Notes: a model not told the origin generated them from the letters alone. DNA of 64,000 nt from an uncultured Latescibacterota bacterium (GCA_958295785.1 OY282377.1:634394-698393); one strand, 5' to 3'; positions 37,035 to 46,221 are shown, counted from the first letter of the stretch. Numbers and translations are program-made.

Positions 37035-37193
37035 TCCCCTTGATTATAGGGGTAAGGGTTGAAAGATTGACAGAATATATGTATCCCGTTCATCCATGTC
37101 AGTCGCAAAATATGGTGGGGCAGAAGCGAGATGCCGTGCCGAGTGGTTTTGCTGATTGCTGATTGCTGACCACTGACGATGGAGTTGGCCTGC
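37035..37193 (+). repeat. Direct repeat A2
   Basis: Same orientation as A1 (34160-34298). It contains a small local expansion, TGATTGCTGATTGCTGACCAC, that A1 lacks. It lies just upstream of the kinase-SUMF1 gene start. Confidence 0.9.
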
Positions 37194-37235
37194 ATAAAAA
37201 AAATCCCGTGCCTGTTTTTCATTTAGGCCGTGGAT

Positions 37236-37272
37236 AAAAGCACTGCCGATTCCATGATCAGCAGTGCTTTTT
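37236..37272 (-). terminator. Rho-independent terminator after ABC ATPase gene
   Basis: AAAAGCACTGC (37236-37246) pairs perfectly with GCAGTGCTTTT (37261-37271) around a 14-base loop. It has T- and A-tracts on both strands and may act in both directions. Confidence 0.75.
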
Positions 37273-37298
37273 GTTTCTCCATTGCGCGTTTGGTCTGT

Positions 37299-38072
37299 TC
37301 ATTCAGCCGTGGGATCGAATCCCTCGATGCGCCCTTCTTGAATCTCGATCTCGTCGCGGCGTCTGATTTGCTCAACTTGCCCATCGCGCAAATCGACCAC
37401 GCGATCAGACACCCCCAGCATCTTGTGATCGTGCGTATTGGTCACAATGGTCACACCGCTTTCGCCCTGCATCTTGAGCAACAATTCGATGATTTCCTGC
37501 CCGGTTTTCAAATCCAAGTTTCCGGTTGGCTCATCGGCCAAAATCAAATCTGGGTCATTGGACATGGCCCGGGCGATAGCCACGCGCTGTTGCTGACCGC
37601 CCGACAATTCGTAGGGCTTGTGATGCAGGCGGTCGCCGAGGCCCACCAGCGACAATTTGTGCGCGGCCTTTTCCTCGTATTCCCTGCGCGACATGCCCGA
37701 AAACACCATGGGCAAAGCCACATTTTCGAGCGCGGTCATGACGGGAATCAAGTTGAACGACTGAAAAATATACCCCACACTGTGGCAGCGCAAATACGCA
37801 ATTTGCCCTTGGCTCATGTCGCCCATGTTCGCGCCGTTGACCAAGACCGTGCCCTTGGTGGGCGTGTCCAATGCACCGACCATGTTGAACATCGTGGTTT
37901 TGCCCGATCCCGAAGGCCCCATGATGGACAAATACTCCCCGCGAATCACATTGAGGTTTACGCCGCGCAGGGCATGCACTTCCTGATCGCCCATCCGATA
38001 GGTCTTCCACACCTCTTGGACATTGATAATATAATCCTCATTGCCATTGCCTGCTTGTTGTGCTTGAGCCAT
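37299..38072 (-). CDS. ABC transporter ATP-binding protein, LolD/MacB-like
   Basis: A 257-residue ABC ATPase. Walker A GPSGSGKTT (52-60), Q-loop FQSFNLIPVMTALENV, signature ELSGGQQQRVAIARAM, Walker B LILADEPTGNLDLKTG and a switch His in VTNTHDHKM. The FQSFNLIP and DEPTGNLD wording is typical of the LolD/FtsE/MacB (MJ0796) group, which works with FtsX-like permeases. No permease is next to it. Start ATG 38072 follows CAGGAG; the six-codon-longer frame has less support. It might serve the FtsX-like protein at 57714, but that is speculation. Confidence 0.92.
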   Translation of the reverse strand: MAQAQQAGNGNEDYIINVQEVWKTYRMGDQEVHALRGVNLNVIRGEYLSIMGPSGSGKTTMFNMVGALDTPTKGTVLVNGANMGDMSQGQIAYLRCHSVGYIFQSFNLIPVMTALENVALPMVFSGMSRREYEEKAAHKLSLVGLGDRLHHKPYELSGGQQQRVAIARAMSNDPDLILADEPTGNLDLKTGQEIIELLLKMQGESGVTIVTNTHDHKMLGVSDRVVDLRDGQVEQIRRRDEIEIQEGRIEGFDPTAE

Positions 38073-38233
38073 GGTGTTCTCCTGTTGCAATAAATCCGCG
38101 ATTGAAAACCCATATTAGCGAAAACCCTTGGGCGTGTCAAGCGCAAATAAAATTTTGCGTGATTCCCAATGCGGCTTCCCCTATATTCTACCCTCATCCA
38201 ACCCGGACAACCCCCAACAGAAAGGACGACATC

Positions 38234-39058
38234 GTGAAACTCGCAGTGTGCAATGAGTTTTTTGAAGGCTGGACAATTGAGCGGGTCTTTGACTACGCAG
38301 CGGAAATCGGCTGTGACGGCGTGGAAATCGCGCCCTTTACATTGGCGCCGAGCGCAACGGACATTTCGACCAAACAGCGCGGCGACATTCGCAAAGCCGC
38401 AGAAAGAGCCGGGGTTGAAATCGTCGGCCTACACTGGCTGCTCGCAAGCCCGCCGGGGCTGTATCTCACGCATCCGGATGCAACCGTCCGCAGCAAAACA
38501 GAGGCGTACATTAAAGCGTTGATCAATTTCTGTGGCGACTTGGGCGGCAGGGTTATGATCCACGGGTCACCTGCACAGCGCAATATCCAAAAAGGTTGGG
38601 ATCGCGCCGCGTGCTGGCAGTATGCCGTGGATATTTTCGCCAACTGCACCCGTGAAATGGAAAATAACAATGTCACCTATTGCATTGAAGCACTGACGAG
38701 CAGAGAGACCAATATTTTGACCTCCATTTCCGAAGCCCTCAAAATGGTCGCCGATGTAGGCCATCCCCATTTCCAGACGATGGTGGATACCAAAGCCGCC
38801 GCCGCCGAAAGCAAGCCCCATGTGGATGTGATTGCCGAAGCGGGCAAGGCCATGCGCCATGTACACGTCAATGATCCCAATTTGCGCGGGCCGGGATTTG
38901 GCGATTTGCAATTCGCTTCCATTCTCCGCGCCCTCAAAGATCGCCACTACGACGGGTATGTATCTGTCGAAGTTTTCAACTTCAAACCGGATCCGCAAAC
39001 CATTGCCGCCCGCAGCATCGGCTATCTCAAAGGCATTCTCGAGGGATTGGAAAACTAA
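38234..39058 (+). CDS. Sugar phosphate isomerase/epimerase (TIM barrel)
   Basis: A 274-residue xylose-isomerase-like TIM-barrel protein (AP_endonuc_2 type). Segments GCDGVEIAPF, VGLHWLL, GGRVMIHGSPAQRN, VTYCIEAL and MRHVHVNDPNLRGPGFGD carry the usual metal-binding Glu, His and Asp positions; YDGYVSVEVF closes the barrel. The substrate is probably a keto-sugar or sugar acid. GTG 38234 is chosen with AGAAAGGA upstream; the open frame before it covers the promoter region. Its stop overlaps the stop of the convergent epimerase gene by 4 bp. Confidence 0.85.
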   Translation: MKLAVCNEFFEGWTIERVFDYAAEIGCDGVEIAPFTLAPSATDISTKQRGDIRKAAERAGVEIVGLHWLLASPPGLYLTHPDATVRSKTEAYIKALINFCGDLGGRVMIHGSPAQRNIQKGWDRAACWQYAVDIFANCTREMENNNVTYCIEALTSRETNILTSISEALKMVADVGHPHFQTMVDTKAAAAESKPHVDVIAEAGKAMRHVHVNDPNLRGPGFGDLQFASILRALKDRHYDGYVSVEVFNFKPDPQTIAARSIGYLKGILEGLEN

Positions 39059-39900
39059 AAATTCTTTGACTTGTGCGTGTAAATGCGCTCGGCCACAAAT
39101 CCTATTTCTTTTTTGATCCGCCGCACGTCATAAACGCTGTCGTATTCATGCCCTGGCTGTTCAAAATGCGACAAATCCACATCATTGCCCCACCAATGGC
39201 GCAAAATTTTTGCCACGGGCACTGCGGTCCAGGCCTTGGGACCGGCCGCATTCATGATACGCGCCCCCGGCTTGTGCGGTGCGGTTGCCGCCATGGCAAA
39301 TGCCCGAACCGCGTCGGGCAAGTCCATGATGGTCAAACTGCCCAACCCCCACTGGCGCGGCGGCGAGAGGGTTCGCAACGGCGGCAACCCGGCATGCGGC
39401 ACGGACGACAGGCGCAAATTGATCACATCAATGGCGTCATTTTGCCGTGCGTAGTACTTTGTGATCTCCTCCATCAAATATTTCGACAGCCCATAGCCAT
39501 CGCGGTCCAAACACGGGTGTTCGTCGGGAATGGGCAACACTTGCGGGCGAAAGCCCGGGTTTTGCATCCCCACTGCGGCTATCGAACTCGCCATCACAAA
39601 TTTTTTGCATCCGCGATCCATCAAATAGCGCGTCAAACAGCGCGTGCCCTCCACGTTGACCATTACCCCATCGCGTTCCGAACAACCGCCCGTAACCGCG
39701 GCCAAGTGAACCACCACATCAATCGCCTCGGCATTGAGGTGTTGCAAATCCTCAAAAGACCCAAATTCGCCGCGCACCCAAGGCAAATCCAATTGCGGAT
39801 TTTTTCGGCTCATACATATCACCCGGTGGCTTTTCGCCATCGAAACTGCCAACGCCCGACCGATAAAACCACTCGCTCCGGTAATCAAAATTGTGCTCAC
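39055..39900 (-). CDS. NAD-dependent epimerase/dehydratase (extended SDR)
   Basis: A 281-residue extended SDR enzyme. NAD-binding GASGFIGRALA at the N-terminus, VVHLAAVTGG, SSIAAVG and the catalytic YxxxK as YGLSKYLMEE. It starts at GTG 39900 with GAGGAGG a few bases upstream. The family acts on nucleotide sugars or related carbonyl compounds; the substrate cannot be read. It lies downstream of the amidohydrolase with a palindromic repeat between them. Confidence 0.85.
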   Translation of the reverse strand: MSTILITGASGFIGRALAVSMAKSHRVICMSRKNPQLDLPWVRGEFGSFEDLQHLNAEAIDVVVHLAAVTGGCSERDGVMVNVEGTRCLTRYLMDRGCKKFVMASSIAAVGMQNPGFRPQVLPIPDEHPCLDRDGYGLSKYLMEEITKYYARQNDAIDVINLRLSSVPHAGLPPLRTLSPPRQWGLGSLTIMDLPDAVRAFAMAATAPHKPGARIMNAAGPKAWTAVPVAKILRHWWGNDVDLSHFEQPGHEYDSVYDVRRIKKEIGFVAERIYTHKSKNF

Positions 39901-39920
39901 AATCCCTCCTCGTATTTTCA

Positions 39921-39942
39921 GGCGGGCACGGGGGCACCGCCG
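39921..39942. repeat. Dispersed palindromic repeat, copy 5 (truncated)
   Basis: GGCGGGCACGGGGGCACCGC: the left half of the family consensus; the CCCCTACG end is lost. Confidence 0.6.
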
Positions 39943-40015
39943 AGATAACGTTTGTACCCCTTCGTGTCGTGGACTGCTATCGCAGTTGTATCCCGCCCGT
40001 GGATCACATCGTGGG

Positions 40016-41252
40016 TTAATCGCTGAAAACGCCACTTGCGCCGCGCAAAACATCTGTTACGACCTCGCCCGCTTTCATCACCATTTTCACATGGCGCAAA
40101 CACGCGATATCTTCGAGTGGATTGCCCGATAGGGCTATCGCGTCTGCGAACATTCCCGCGTGCAGATGCCCGACGCGATCCGCCATGCACAGCATCTCGG
40201 CGGTGTTGGTGGTCACGGCCTTGAGCGCGTCTGTTTCCGATACGCCCAAGCCAACGAGTGCGCTCGCTTCGCGCCAGAGTGTTGCATGCGTGCTATCGGT
40301 TCCCAAACACACCTTGACGCCTGCGCGAACCGCTTCGGGCAAATGCGTCGCGGTCAATTCGCGTGCGCGTTCAACCCGCTCGCGCCACCAATCCCACGTC
40401 CAAGTTGGAAAGGACGCAAACCCGACTTCATCGTCAAAAAACAGTTGCAAATTTGGATCGCTCAAATACGCGCCCGATTTTGCGAACAGCGCGACATCCT
40501 CATCGGTCAACAAATTGGCGTGCTCAATGCTGTCGATCCCGGCTTCTAGTGCCCAGCGCAGGGCCGGCCCGCCTATCGCATGCGCGGCCACAGGGATGCC
40601 CAAGTCGTGCGATGCGGCAATGGCCGCCTCAATTTCCCGTTTCGAGTACGCGGGCACATCCGTCAGGTCGCCTCGAATATAATCTTCGTACGCATCGCCT
40701 TGCCGCACATTGGTAACAAACAACTTCGTCCAATCCGCGCCTCGGGCAAAATTTTCCCGGATTTTCAACGCCAATTCTTCTGCCCCATCCGCGGGAAAAC
40801 ACAAAAAAGGCGCGGTTCCGTGGCTCGGTCTCAATGCCCGCACGCACACCTGCAACCTCGGCCCCACGGCTTCGCCCCGGTCAATCGCCCCTTGAAAAGC
40901 CTTTTCAATGCCCGGGCGATCCCCCAAAGTCCGCATGGTCGTCACACCCGATGCCAGATCGCTCCGCAAATTCATCGCACCGCGCAACACAGCCGTTGTC
41001 GCGTCCAGATCGAAATGCGCGCTTAGGGGCATCTCGAACCGATTGTTGATCGTGATATGCACATGGGAATCGATCAGCGCGGGCATCACGGTATAGGCCG
41101 AGCAATCCACCACCTCGGCGCCTGCGGGCACGGCTATGTCTGCCCCAACATCCGAGACGCGCCCCTCGTTGACGACCACCATCCCCTGCGGTATGGGCGC
41201 GCGGTCAGGATGGATGATCAACAGTTTGGATTTAATTACTTTTGGCATCATA
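40016..41252 (-). CDS. Metal-dependent amidohydrolase
   Basis: A 411-residue amidohydrolase-superfamily protein (imidazolonepropionase/prolidase-like branch). Metal-binding DSHVHI near residue 63, VAAHAIGG, SIEHANLL and LGTDSTHA follow the usual order of the (beta/alpha)8 barrel, and the flanking sandwich domain is visible at both ends (VVNEGRVSDVGADIAVPAGAEVVDC; DAIALSGNPLEDI). No signal peptide, so cytoplasmic. The target is a cyclic amide, peptide or similar C-N bond; not determinable. The start is the ATG pair at 41249-41252; no strong ribosome binding site. It is divergent from the luciferase-like gene. Confidence 0.87.
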
Positions 41253-41316
41253 GCGAATTGTTTTGTATCATAAGAGCGACCAACGCCGATCCGCCGCGTT
41301 GAACAGGAGATACAGC

Positions 41317-42510
41317 ATGCAATTTGGCATCTTTTACGAACATCAAATTCCCCGCCCATGGGCAGCAGGAGACGAGCATCGGCTTTTTAAGGACGCGCTC
41401 GAACAAGTCGAAATTGCCGATAGCATTGGCATTGAATACGTTTGGGAAGTCGAGCACCACTTCTTGGAAGAATATTCCCACTCCTCGGCGCCCGAAGTGT
41501 TTCTCGCGGCGTGTAGCCAACGCTCGAAAAATATTCGCTTGGGACACGGCATTGTGCTCATGCCCCCCAATTACAACCATCCCGCCCGCGTGGCCGAACG
41601 CATTGCAACCCTGGATTTGATCAGCGACGGGCGCGTGGAATGGGGCACGGGCGAATCGGCCTCGCGTGTGGAACTCGAAGGATTCAATGTGCCGCCCGCG
41701 CAAAAAAGAGCCATGTGGGCAGAAACCGTGCGAGAGACCGCCAAAATGCTCGTCTCAGAACCGTACCCGGGGTATCGGGGCGCGTTTTTTTCCATGCCCG
41801 AACGCAACATCTTGCCCAAACCCCTGCAAAAGCCCCACCCGCCCCTGTGGGTCGCCTGTTCCAGCCGCGAGAGCATTCGCTGGGCCGGCAAACACGGCAT
41901 TGGCGCGCTTACCTTTGCCTTTATCGAACCGGAAGAAGCCAAATACTGGGTTGATGAATACTATACCGCATTTGAGACCGCATGCGAACCCCTCGGTCAA
42001 GCCGTCAACCCCACCATTGCAATGGTCGCCGGGTTTATGTGTCACGAAAATGGGGACATCGCACGCGCACGCGGTCTGGAAGGCTTTCAATTTTTTAGCT
42101 ATGCCCTGTCCCACTATTACAAGCACGGCACCCATGTGCCGGGTGCTTATGACTTATGGGCAGATTTCCAGCAAAACAAACCCGAACCCAAAGAAAGCGC
42201 GCGCTGCATTGGCACGCCGGACGAGATTCGCGCCCATCTCGAAAACATGGAAAAAATCGGAATCGATCAGGTCGTCTTTCTCCAGCAAGCGGGCAACAAC
42301 AAACACGATCACATCTGCGAATCGCTCGCGTGTTTCGCCCAAAATGTCTTGCCGGATTTCAAAGCGCGACACGAAAAATACGCCGCAGAGAAAGCCGAGC
42401 GTCTCGGCCCGGCCATTGAAAGAGCGCATGCCAAAATTCCACCCATTGACACCCCCCGATTTGCACCCTTAGCAGCCTATCCGGTTTTGAAATCATCCGA
42501 AGAAGAATAA
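41317..42510 (+). CDS. Luciferase-like (LLM class) flavin-dependent monooxygenase
   Basis: A 397-residue bacterial-luciferase-family protein. Typical blocks: MQFGIFYEHQIPRPW, YVWEVEHHFLEEYSHSSAP, RLGHGIVLMPPNYNHPARVAERIATLD, RVEWGTGES and PHPPLWVACSS. These match class C flavoprotein monooxygenases, which use reduced flavin from a partner reductase (none seen here). ATG 41317 follows ACAGGAGA. Substrate unknown. Confidence 0.88.
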   Translation: MQFGIFYEHQIPRPWAAGDEHRLFKDALEQVEIADSIGIEYVWEVEHHFLEEYSHSSAPEVFLAACSQRSKNIRLGHGIVLMPPNYNHPARVAERIATLDLISDGRVEWGTGESASRVELEGFNVPPAQKRAMWAETVRETAKMLVSEPYPGYRGAFFSMPERNILPKPLQKPHPPLWVACSSRESIRWAGKHGIGALTFAFIEPEEAKYWVDEYYTAFETACEPLGQAVNPTIAMVAGFMCHENGDIARARGLEGFQFFSYALSHYYKHGTHVPGAYDLWADFQQNKPEPKESARCIGTPDEIRAHLENMEKIGIDQVVFLQQAGNNKHDHICESLACFAQNVLPDFKARHEKYAAEKAERLGPAIERAHAKIPPIDTPRFAPLAAYPVLKSSEEE

Positions 42511-42856
42511 CAGGCCAAAGCCGCATTGTGACGAATCAGCTATCGGCTTTCAGCCCCACCTATCCCAACCGTCGGGTATGATGACCGGCGCGGAGGCCTG
42601 TCCCTACAGATGATGGAGACAGGGGGACTGATGACTGACTTGGTCTAGGTTATGCTAACGGGCGTAAAGTGCCCCAAAAACACCATCAGATAAAGCCATC
42701 AGGCACAACTTAAAATCAAATTGGTATTACGCGGATGCAAGTCGAGACGTAGTAAAATCAGGGGTCGGTGGCCGGTGATCAGTGGTCAGTCCCTGCCCTG
42801 TCACCCCAAAAATCGAGACGTAAGACCGTAGGCGCGGCCCCTGTGCCCGCTCGAAA
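42511..42856. other. Intergenic region with scrap of long repeat
   Basis: No gene. A 50-60-bp inverted scrap of the long dispersed repeat lies at 42673-42727 (CCATCAGATAAAGCCATC, ending AAATCAAATTGGTAT). The rest shows only low-information direct motifs around TGATCAGTGGTCAGT. Confidence 0.55.
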
Positions 42857-42898
42857 GCAAATAAAGCCCGGAGTCATTGCGACCCCGGGCTTTTGCTT
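42857..42898 (-). terminator. Terminator-like hairpin after dockerin-type remnant
   Basis: Stem AAAGCCCGGAGTC with GACCCCGGGCTTTT around ATTGC, with A/T tails on both sides. On the minus strand it lies just past the stop of the broken secreted-protein gene. Confidence 0.65.
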
Positions 42899-42922
42899 TG
42901 TGGTGCGTCCTGATGATTTGTC

Positions 42923-43204
42923 GCATCAGCACGCCGATCCAAAGCTGGCGGCGAAGATGAGAAAATCGCCATTGAGATCGCACCGGGCGTCATATCGCTC
43001 CTGACCGAGGCGCGATCCGAACTTGCCGGCAAAGGTCTAGAAGTCGGCAAAATTCATCTGCCTATCGCCATCCAAGTCGGGTGAGGGCAATTGTACGTCC
43101 AGCGTGTAGGTCAGCGAGGCCCCATCGCCATCGGCGTCCAACGCGCTCAAGGTGTAGGTCGCCTCGGCTGTTGCCTCGAGCGGTGTGCCAGACATGATGA
43201 GCGT
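42923..43204 (-). pseudogene. Remnant of secreted protein with dockerin-like tail
   Basis: On the minus strand the frame reads GTPLEATAEATYTLSALDADGDGASLTYTLD, then PDLDGDRQMNFADF, an in-frame TAG (43037-43039), then TFAGKFGSRLGQERYDARCDLNGDFLIFAASFG and a natural stop. The EF-hand pair resembles the dockerin-like pair of the 1237-residue protein. The 5' part is missing: recognisable sequence stops near 43204, close to direct repeat B1. It is truncated at its 5' end and carries a premature stop. Confidence 0.65.
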
Positions 43205-43217
43205 CTCAGCGATGAAA

Positions 43218-43354
43218 GGCGAAAGGCTACCATAGAGGGACAAACATTGGGGCGTGCAGATAGGACGGAGAATGGAGCAGACAGAGAGGACATAGTGGAG
43301 GCAGAGTGGCGAGGGGTAATCCGCGCAATCCCTAATCCGCGACAATCCGCGATC
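43218..43354 (+). repeat. Direct repeat B1 (partner B2 at 44463-44600)
   Basis: About 137 bp from GGCGAAAGGCTACC to GACAATCCGCGATC, including GAGGGACAAACATTGG and GGAGAATGGAGCAGACAGAG. B1 and B2 are direct repeats that bracket the Rpn nuclease gene. Confidence 0.9.
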
Positions 43355-43400
43355 CATACAGTTGCGTTGCAGAGCCTGTGCCAAACGCCGTAATCCAGTG

Positions 43401-44306
43401 CTACGCCTCTGCGTCCAACGCACGCTGAAATCCCTCGAGATTGTCCACTTGCACCGCCGTGCGATGCAACTGCTTGAGCCGTTGCAAATCGGCGATAGCC
43501 CGAATGCGACCAACAAAGGGATACACAGAGATTGAACCAAAGCGAACCTCCAACGCTTCTTGGATGCTCTCTTGGATGCCCTGTTCAATGCCCTGCTCGA
43601 TCCCGCGGTCAATACCTTGTTGGGTGAGGTATTGGGCAAACGATGATTCACGCATAATCGCATCCATAAAACCCTCCTGAGAAATAATACGCCTAACGGT
43701 GCTCAATTTGTATGCTATCCCACCTAAAATAGCCATACCCGCCATCATGTCAACCTTGGTTGAGGCATCCAAGGGCAGGGCTTCCGTCGCCTGAAGACAT
43801 TGACGCAACCACGCATCCGCAGACACCCCAGACGGAGGTTTCATCAGCGGCGCAAACGGAAGTAAGCCCGGATGACCATCCTCGATAATCGCTTGACCAT
43901 CGATCTCACTCAGACGAATCACCTGATATTCCACGACAACGCGGTGGCCGGGCAGTTCTTGGATGTAGTATCCCTTATCGCGTCGTCCAGCACCGGGACG
44001 CAGGTAGATCACAAAGGAAAAGATCGGCAGGCCATAGCGTTCTATGGCGCGACCAATATAGCCGGCCATGCGACGCGACATCGGGACGTCCGTGCTGTCC
44101 GCGGTTTGAAATTCGCAATGAATCAACGCATCCTCACCCTCAATACGCACGAGAATCAGGCTATCGGCGCGCCGGGCTTCCACAGTGGGTTGCTCGGTTT
44201 CGAGCACCTCGAGCACCTCGATGTCAGCGCGTCCGAGTGTGAAGCGGATGAAATCGTCCGGGTAGGTTTGAATCAGGTGTTTGGATATCGTATCGTATTC
44301 GGCCAT
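43401..44306 (-). CDS. Rpn/PD-(D/E)XK family nuclease (transposase-like)
   Basis: A 301-residue protein. The N-terminal part, with EARRADSLILVRIEGEDALIHCEFQ, fits the PDDEXK_2/Rpn core (Asp, then E-F-Q). The C-terminal region carries the repetitive GIDRGIEQGIEQGIQESIQEAL stretch typical of Rpn-like proteins. Rpn nucleases cleave DNA and promote recombination in E. coli; the role here is not known. ATG 44306 follows AAGGTGG. Direct repeats of about 137 bp flank the gene. Confidence 0.82.
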   Translation of the reverse strand: MAEYDTISKHLIQTYPDDFIRFTLGRADIEVLEVLETEQPTVEARRADSLILVRIEGEDALIHCEFQTADSTDVPMSRRMAGYIGRAIERYGLPIFSFVIYLRPGAGRRDKGYYIQELPGHRVVVEYQVIRLSEIDGQAIIEDGHPGLLPFAPLMKPPSGVSADAWLRQCLQATEALPLDASTKVDMMAGMAILGGIAYKLSTVRRIISQEGFMDAIMRESSFAQYLTQQGIDRGIEQGIEQGIQESIQEALEVRFGSISVYPFVGRIRAIADLQRLKQLHRTAVQVDNLEGFQRALDAEA

Positions 44307-44415
44307 AAACGCCACCTTGAAAAAATTGATGAACAAAAATGGGGAACAAAAATTACACAATCACGCCATTTTTGACAAGACTTTGTTTCACGCGGCTAAA
44401 AGATGCGAAAATAAA

Positions 44416-44450
44416 AACGTAGGGGCGGTGCCCCCGTGCCCGCCCGAAAA
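44416..44450. repeat. Dispersed palindromic repeat, copy 6
   Basis: AACGTAGGGGCGGTGCCCCC then GTGCCCGCCCG, in reverse orientation to the consensus. Confidence 0.8.
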
Positions 44451-44462
44451 GGCAAGATACAA

Positions 44463-44600
44463 GGCGAAAGGCAACCCTAGAGGGACAAACATTGGCGGAG
44501 CGCAGATAGGGCGGAGAATGGAGCAGACAGAGAGGACATAGCGGAGGCAGGGTGGCGGGGGTAATCCGCGCAATCCCCTAATCCGCGACAATCCGCGATC
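44463..44600 (+). repeat. Direct repeat B2
   Basis: Same orientation as B1 and about 90% identical by eye, with GGAGAATGGAGCAGACAGAG and the GGTAATCCGCGCAATCCC block. Confidence 0.9.
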
Positions 44601-44700
44601 TAGACAAATGGTGTTTTGATTTGATCGGGACCTACCTCAGATTGGTCTAAATGGGACCTATTCTCCAGTCCCCTTTCCTCCCGGGGTTCTCACCTCTTGT

Positions 44701-44735
44701 ATCTTTGGGCGAGCACGGGGGCATCGCCCCTACAC
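44701..44735. repeat. Dispersed palindromic repeat, copy 7
   Basis: ATCTTTGGGCGAGCACGGGG then GCATCGCCCCTACAC. The leading CTTGTATCTTT is also present at other copies. Confidence 0.8.
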
Positions 44736-44791
44736 ACACGCGCCTTTTGTGCCTTTTGTGGCTAAACTTCCATCTCGTCTCTCATCCGCGT

Positions 44792-45994
44792 TCATCTGTG
44801 ATTGCCTCTTGCCTCGGCAATCGCCTCACCCACAGCCGCGATGGTATCTTCAATATCGGCCTCGGTGTGTGCGAGCGAAAGAAACATGGGATGGGTCGGA
44901 TGCAAATAATACCCGCGTGCGAGGCATCCCCGCAACATATTGAGACAGCGCGTGCGGTCGGATTCTGCCATCACGGGACGCGGCATCGGGCCAATGCCAA
45001 TGAGTCGATAACTCAGCCCGCCCGCTTCGCAAGCCGCGTTGACCCCTTCGATGAGTCGGTTGCCAATTTTCCATTGATACGCAATGCCATCCCGCCGCTG
45101 GAGTTCCCGCACCACGACCTCTATGGCGGTCAAACTGAGCGGATCCCCGTGCGCGGTTGCGGTCATCCACGCTTTGCGGCACGCTTTTGACGCCAAAATT
45201 TCGCGCTTGCCGGCGATAAAACTCCCGGCATACCCATTGCAACACGCCTTGCCATAAGTCGCCATATCGGGCGTCACCCCATAATATTCACCCGCGCCGC
45301 CCATGGCCACGCGAAATCCCACTTTGGTTTCGTCAAACACACAGACCGCGCCGTGTGCGTGCGCCACATCCACGCACCCCTGCAAAAATCCCTCCGGCGG
45401 TCCGCCCGCTTGAATCGTTTCCATCACCACACACGCCACCTGATTGTCATGTTGCTTCAAACAGTCTTCGAGGGCGTCTAGATCGCCGTAGGCCACCGCA
45501 AGGGTCAACGCGCTGACGGGTTGTGGCACGCCCACATCGCCGGGCCTCGCCCAATCGTGCCAGCCGTGATACCCGCACACAATCACCTTATCGCGTCCGG
45601 TATAGGCCCGCGACAGGCGCACGGCCCCAGAAGTCGCCGCGCTGCCCCCGAGAAAAAACCCCACCATCTCGGCGCGTGGGATCACCTCGACGAGCAATTC
45701 CGCGACATCCAACTCTTTGGGATGCGCCAGCCCGTACACCGTGCCGCGCGCCATCTGATCCGCGATGGCGTTGCACACGGCCGGGTCGTCATATCCCAGC
45801 ACAATGGGGCCAAACCCCAAGATATAATCCAAATACGCATTGCCATCCACATCCCAAAACCGCGCGCCCGCAGCGCGTTGGACAAACGCGGGATAGCCCA
45901 TGCCCGCCATGCCAAAAATATTCTTATGGGGCATGTATCCGCGAACGAGCACCGCGTCATGGCGATTCAACAGGACTTCGGTATTTTTGGACAT
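44792..45994 (-). CDS. Class III PLP aminotransferase (glutamate-1-semialdehyde aminomutase-like)
   Basis: A 400-residue fold-type I PLP enzyme. Family blocks: FWDVDGNAYLDYILGFGPIVLGY, GSAATSGAVRLSRAYTGRDKVIVCGYHGWHDW, CVVMETIQ, CVFDETKVGFR (PLP-binding Asp) and the Lys in YGKACCNGY that forms the internal aldimine. The overall look is that of HemL-like aminotransferases, but true HemL has different substrate residues and the window holds no other tetrapyrrole gene. ATG 45994 follows GAGGAGG. Substrate unknown. Confidence 0.88.
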   Translation of the reverse strand: MSKNTEVLLNRHDAVLVRGYMPHKNIFGMAGMGYPAFVQRAAGARFWDVDGNAYLDYILGFGPIVLGYDDPAVCNAIADQMARGTVYGLAHPKELDVAELLVEVIPRAEMVGFFLGGSAATSGAVRLSRAYTGRDKVIVCGYHGWHDWARPGDVGVPQPVSALTLAVAYGDLDALEDCLKQHDNQVACVVMETIQAGGPPEGFLQGCVDVAHAHGAVCVFDETKVGFRVAMGGAGEYYGVTPDMATYGKACCNGYAGSFIAGKREILASKACRKAWMTATAHGDPLSLTAIEVVVRELQRRDGIAYQWKIGNRLIEGVNAACEAGGLSYRLIGIGPMPRPVMAESDRTRCLNMLRGCLARGYYLHPTHPMFLSLAHTEADIEDTIAAVGEAIAEARGNHR

Positions 45995-46160
45995 CTACTG
46001 GCCTCCTCATGGATGCGTTTTGCACGCCTATTCCGCTTGCCACCCGTCATTCCTTTCCCTATTTTCTCGAAGTGTCCAGCAGTTGGCAAAACGAGCGGTA
46101 AGCCCATACATCGCTTTAGGCGGATGGCCGGGGCTGATTGCATCTTGTATCTTGCATTTT

Positions 46161-46195
46161 CGGGCGAGCACGGGGGCATCGCCCCTACGTTTTTG
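46161..46195. repeat. Dispersed palindromic repeat, copy 8
   Basis: CGGGCGAGCACGGGGGCATC then GCCCCTACGTTTTT, about 30 bp before the alcohol dehydrogenase ATG. Confidence 0.85.
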
Positions 46196-46221
46196 CACTC
46201 TGCACATAAAAAGGAGAACCT

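Larger units (their letters stand above)
44307..44791. other. Intergenic region with repeats
   Basis: No gene. It contains a palindromic repeat at 44416-44450, direct repeat B2 at 44463-44600 and another palindromic repeat at 44701-44735. Confidence 0.7.

Noticed and set aside
42740-42800. Short TGATCAGTGGTCAGT motifs and similar ones near 18065, 33455 and 37165
   Set aside because: Low-information variants of a simple motif; I could not define a unit or borders.
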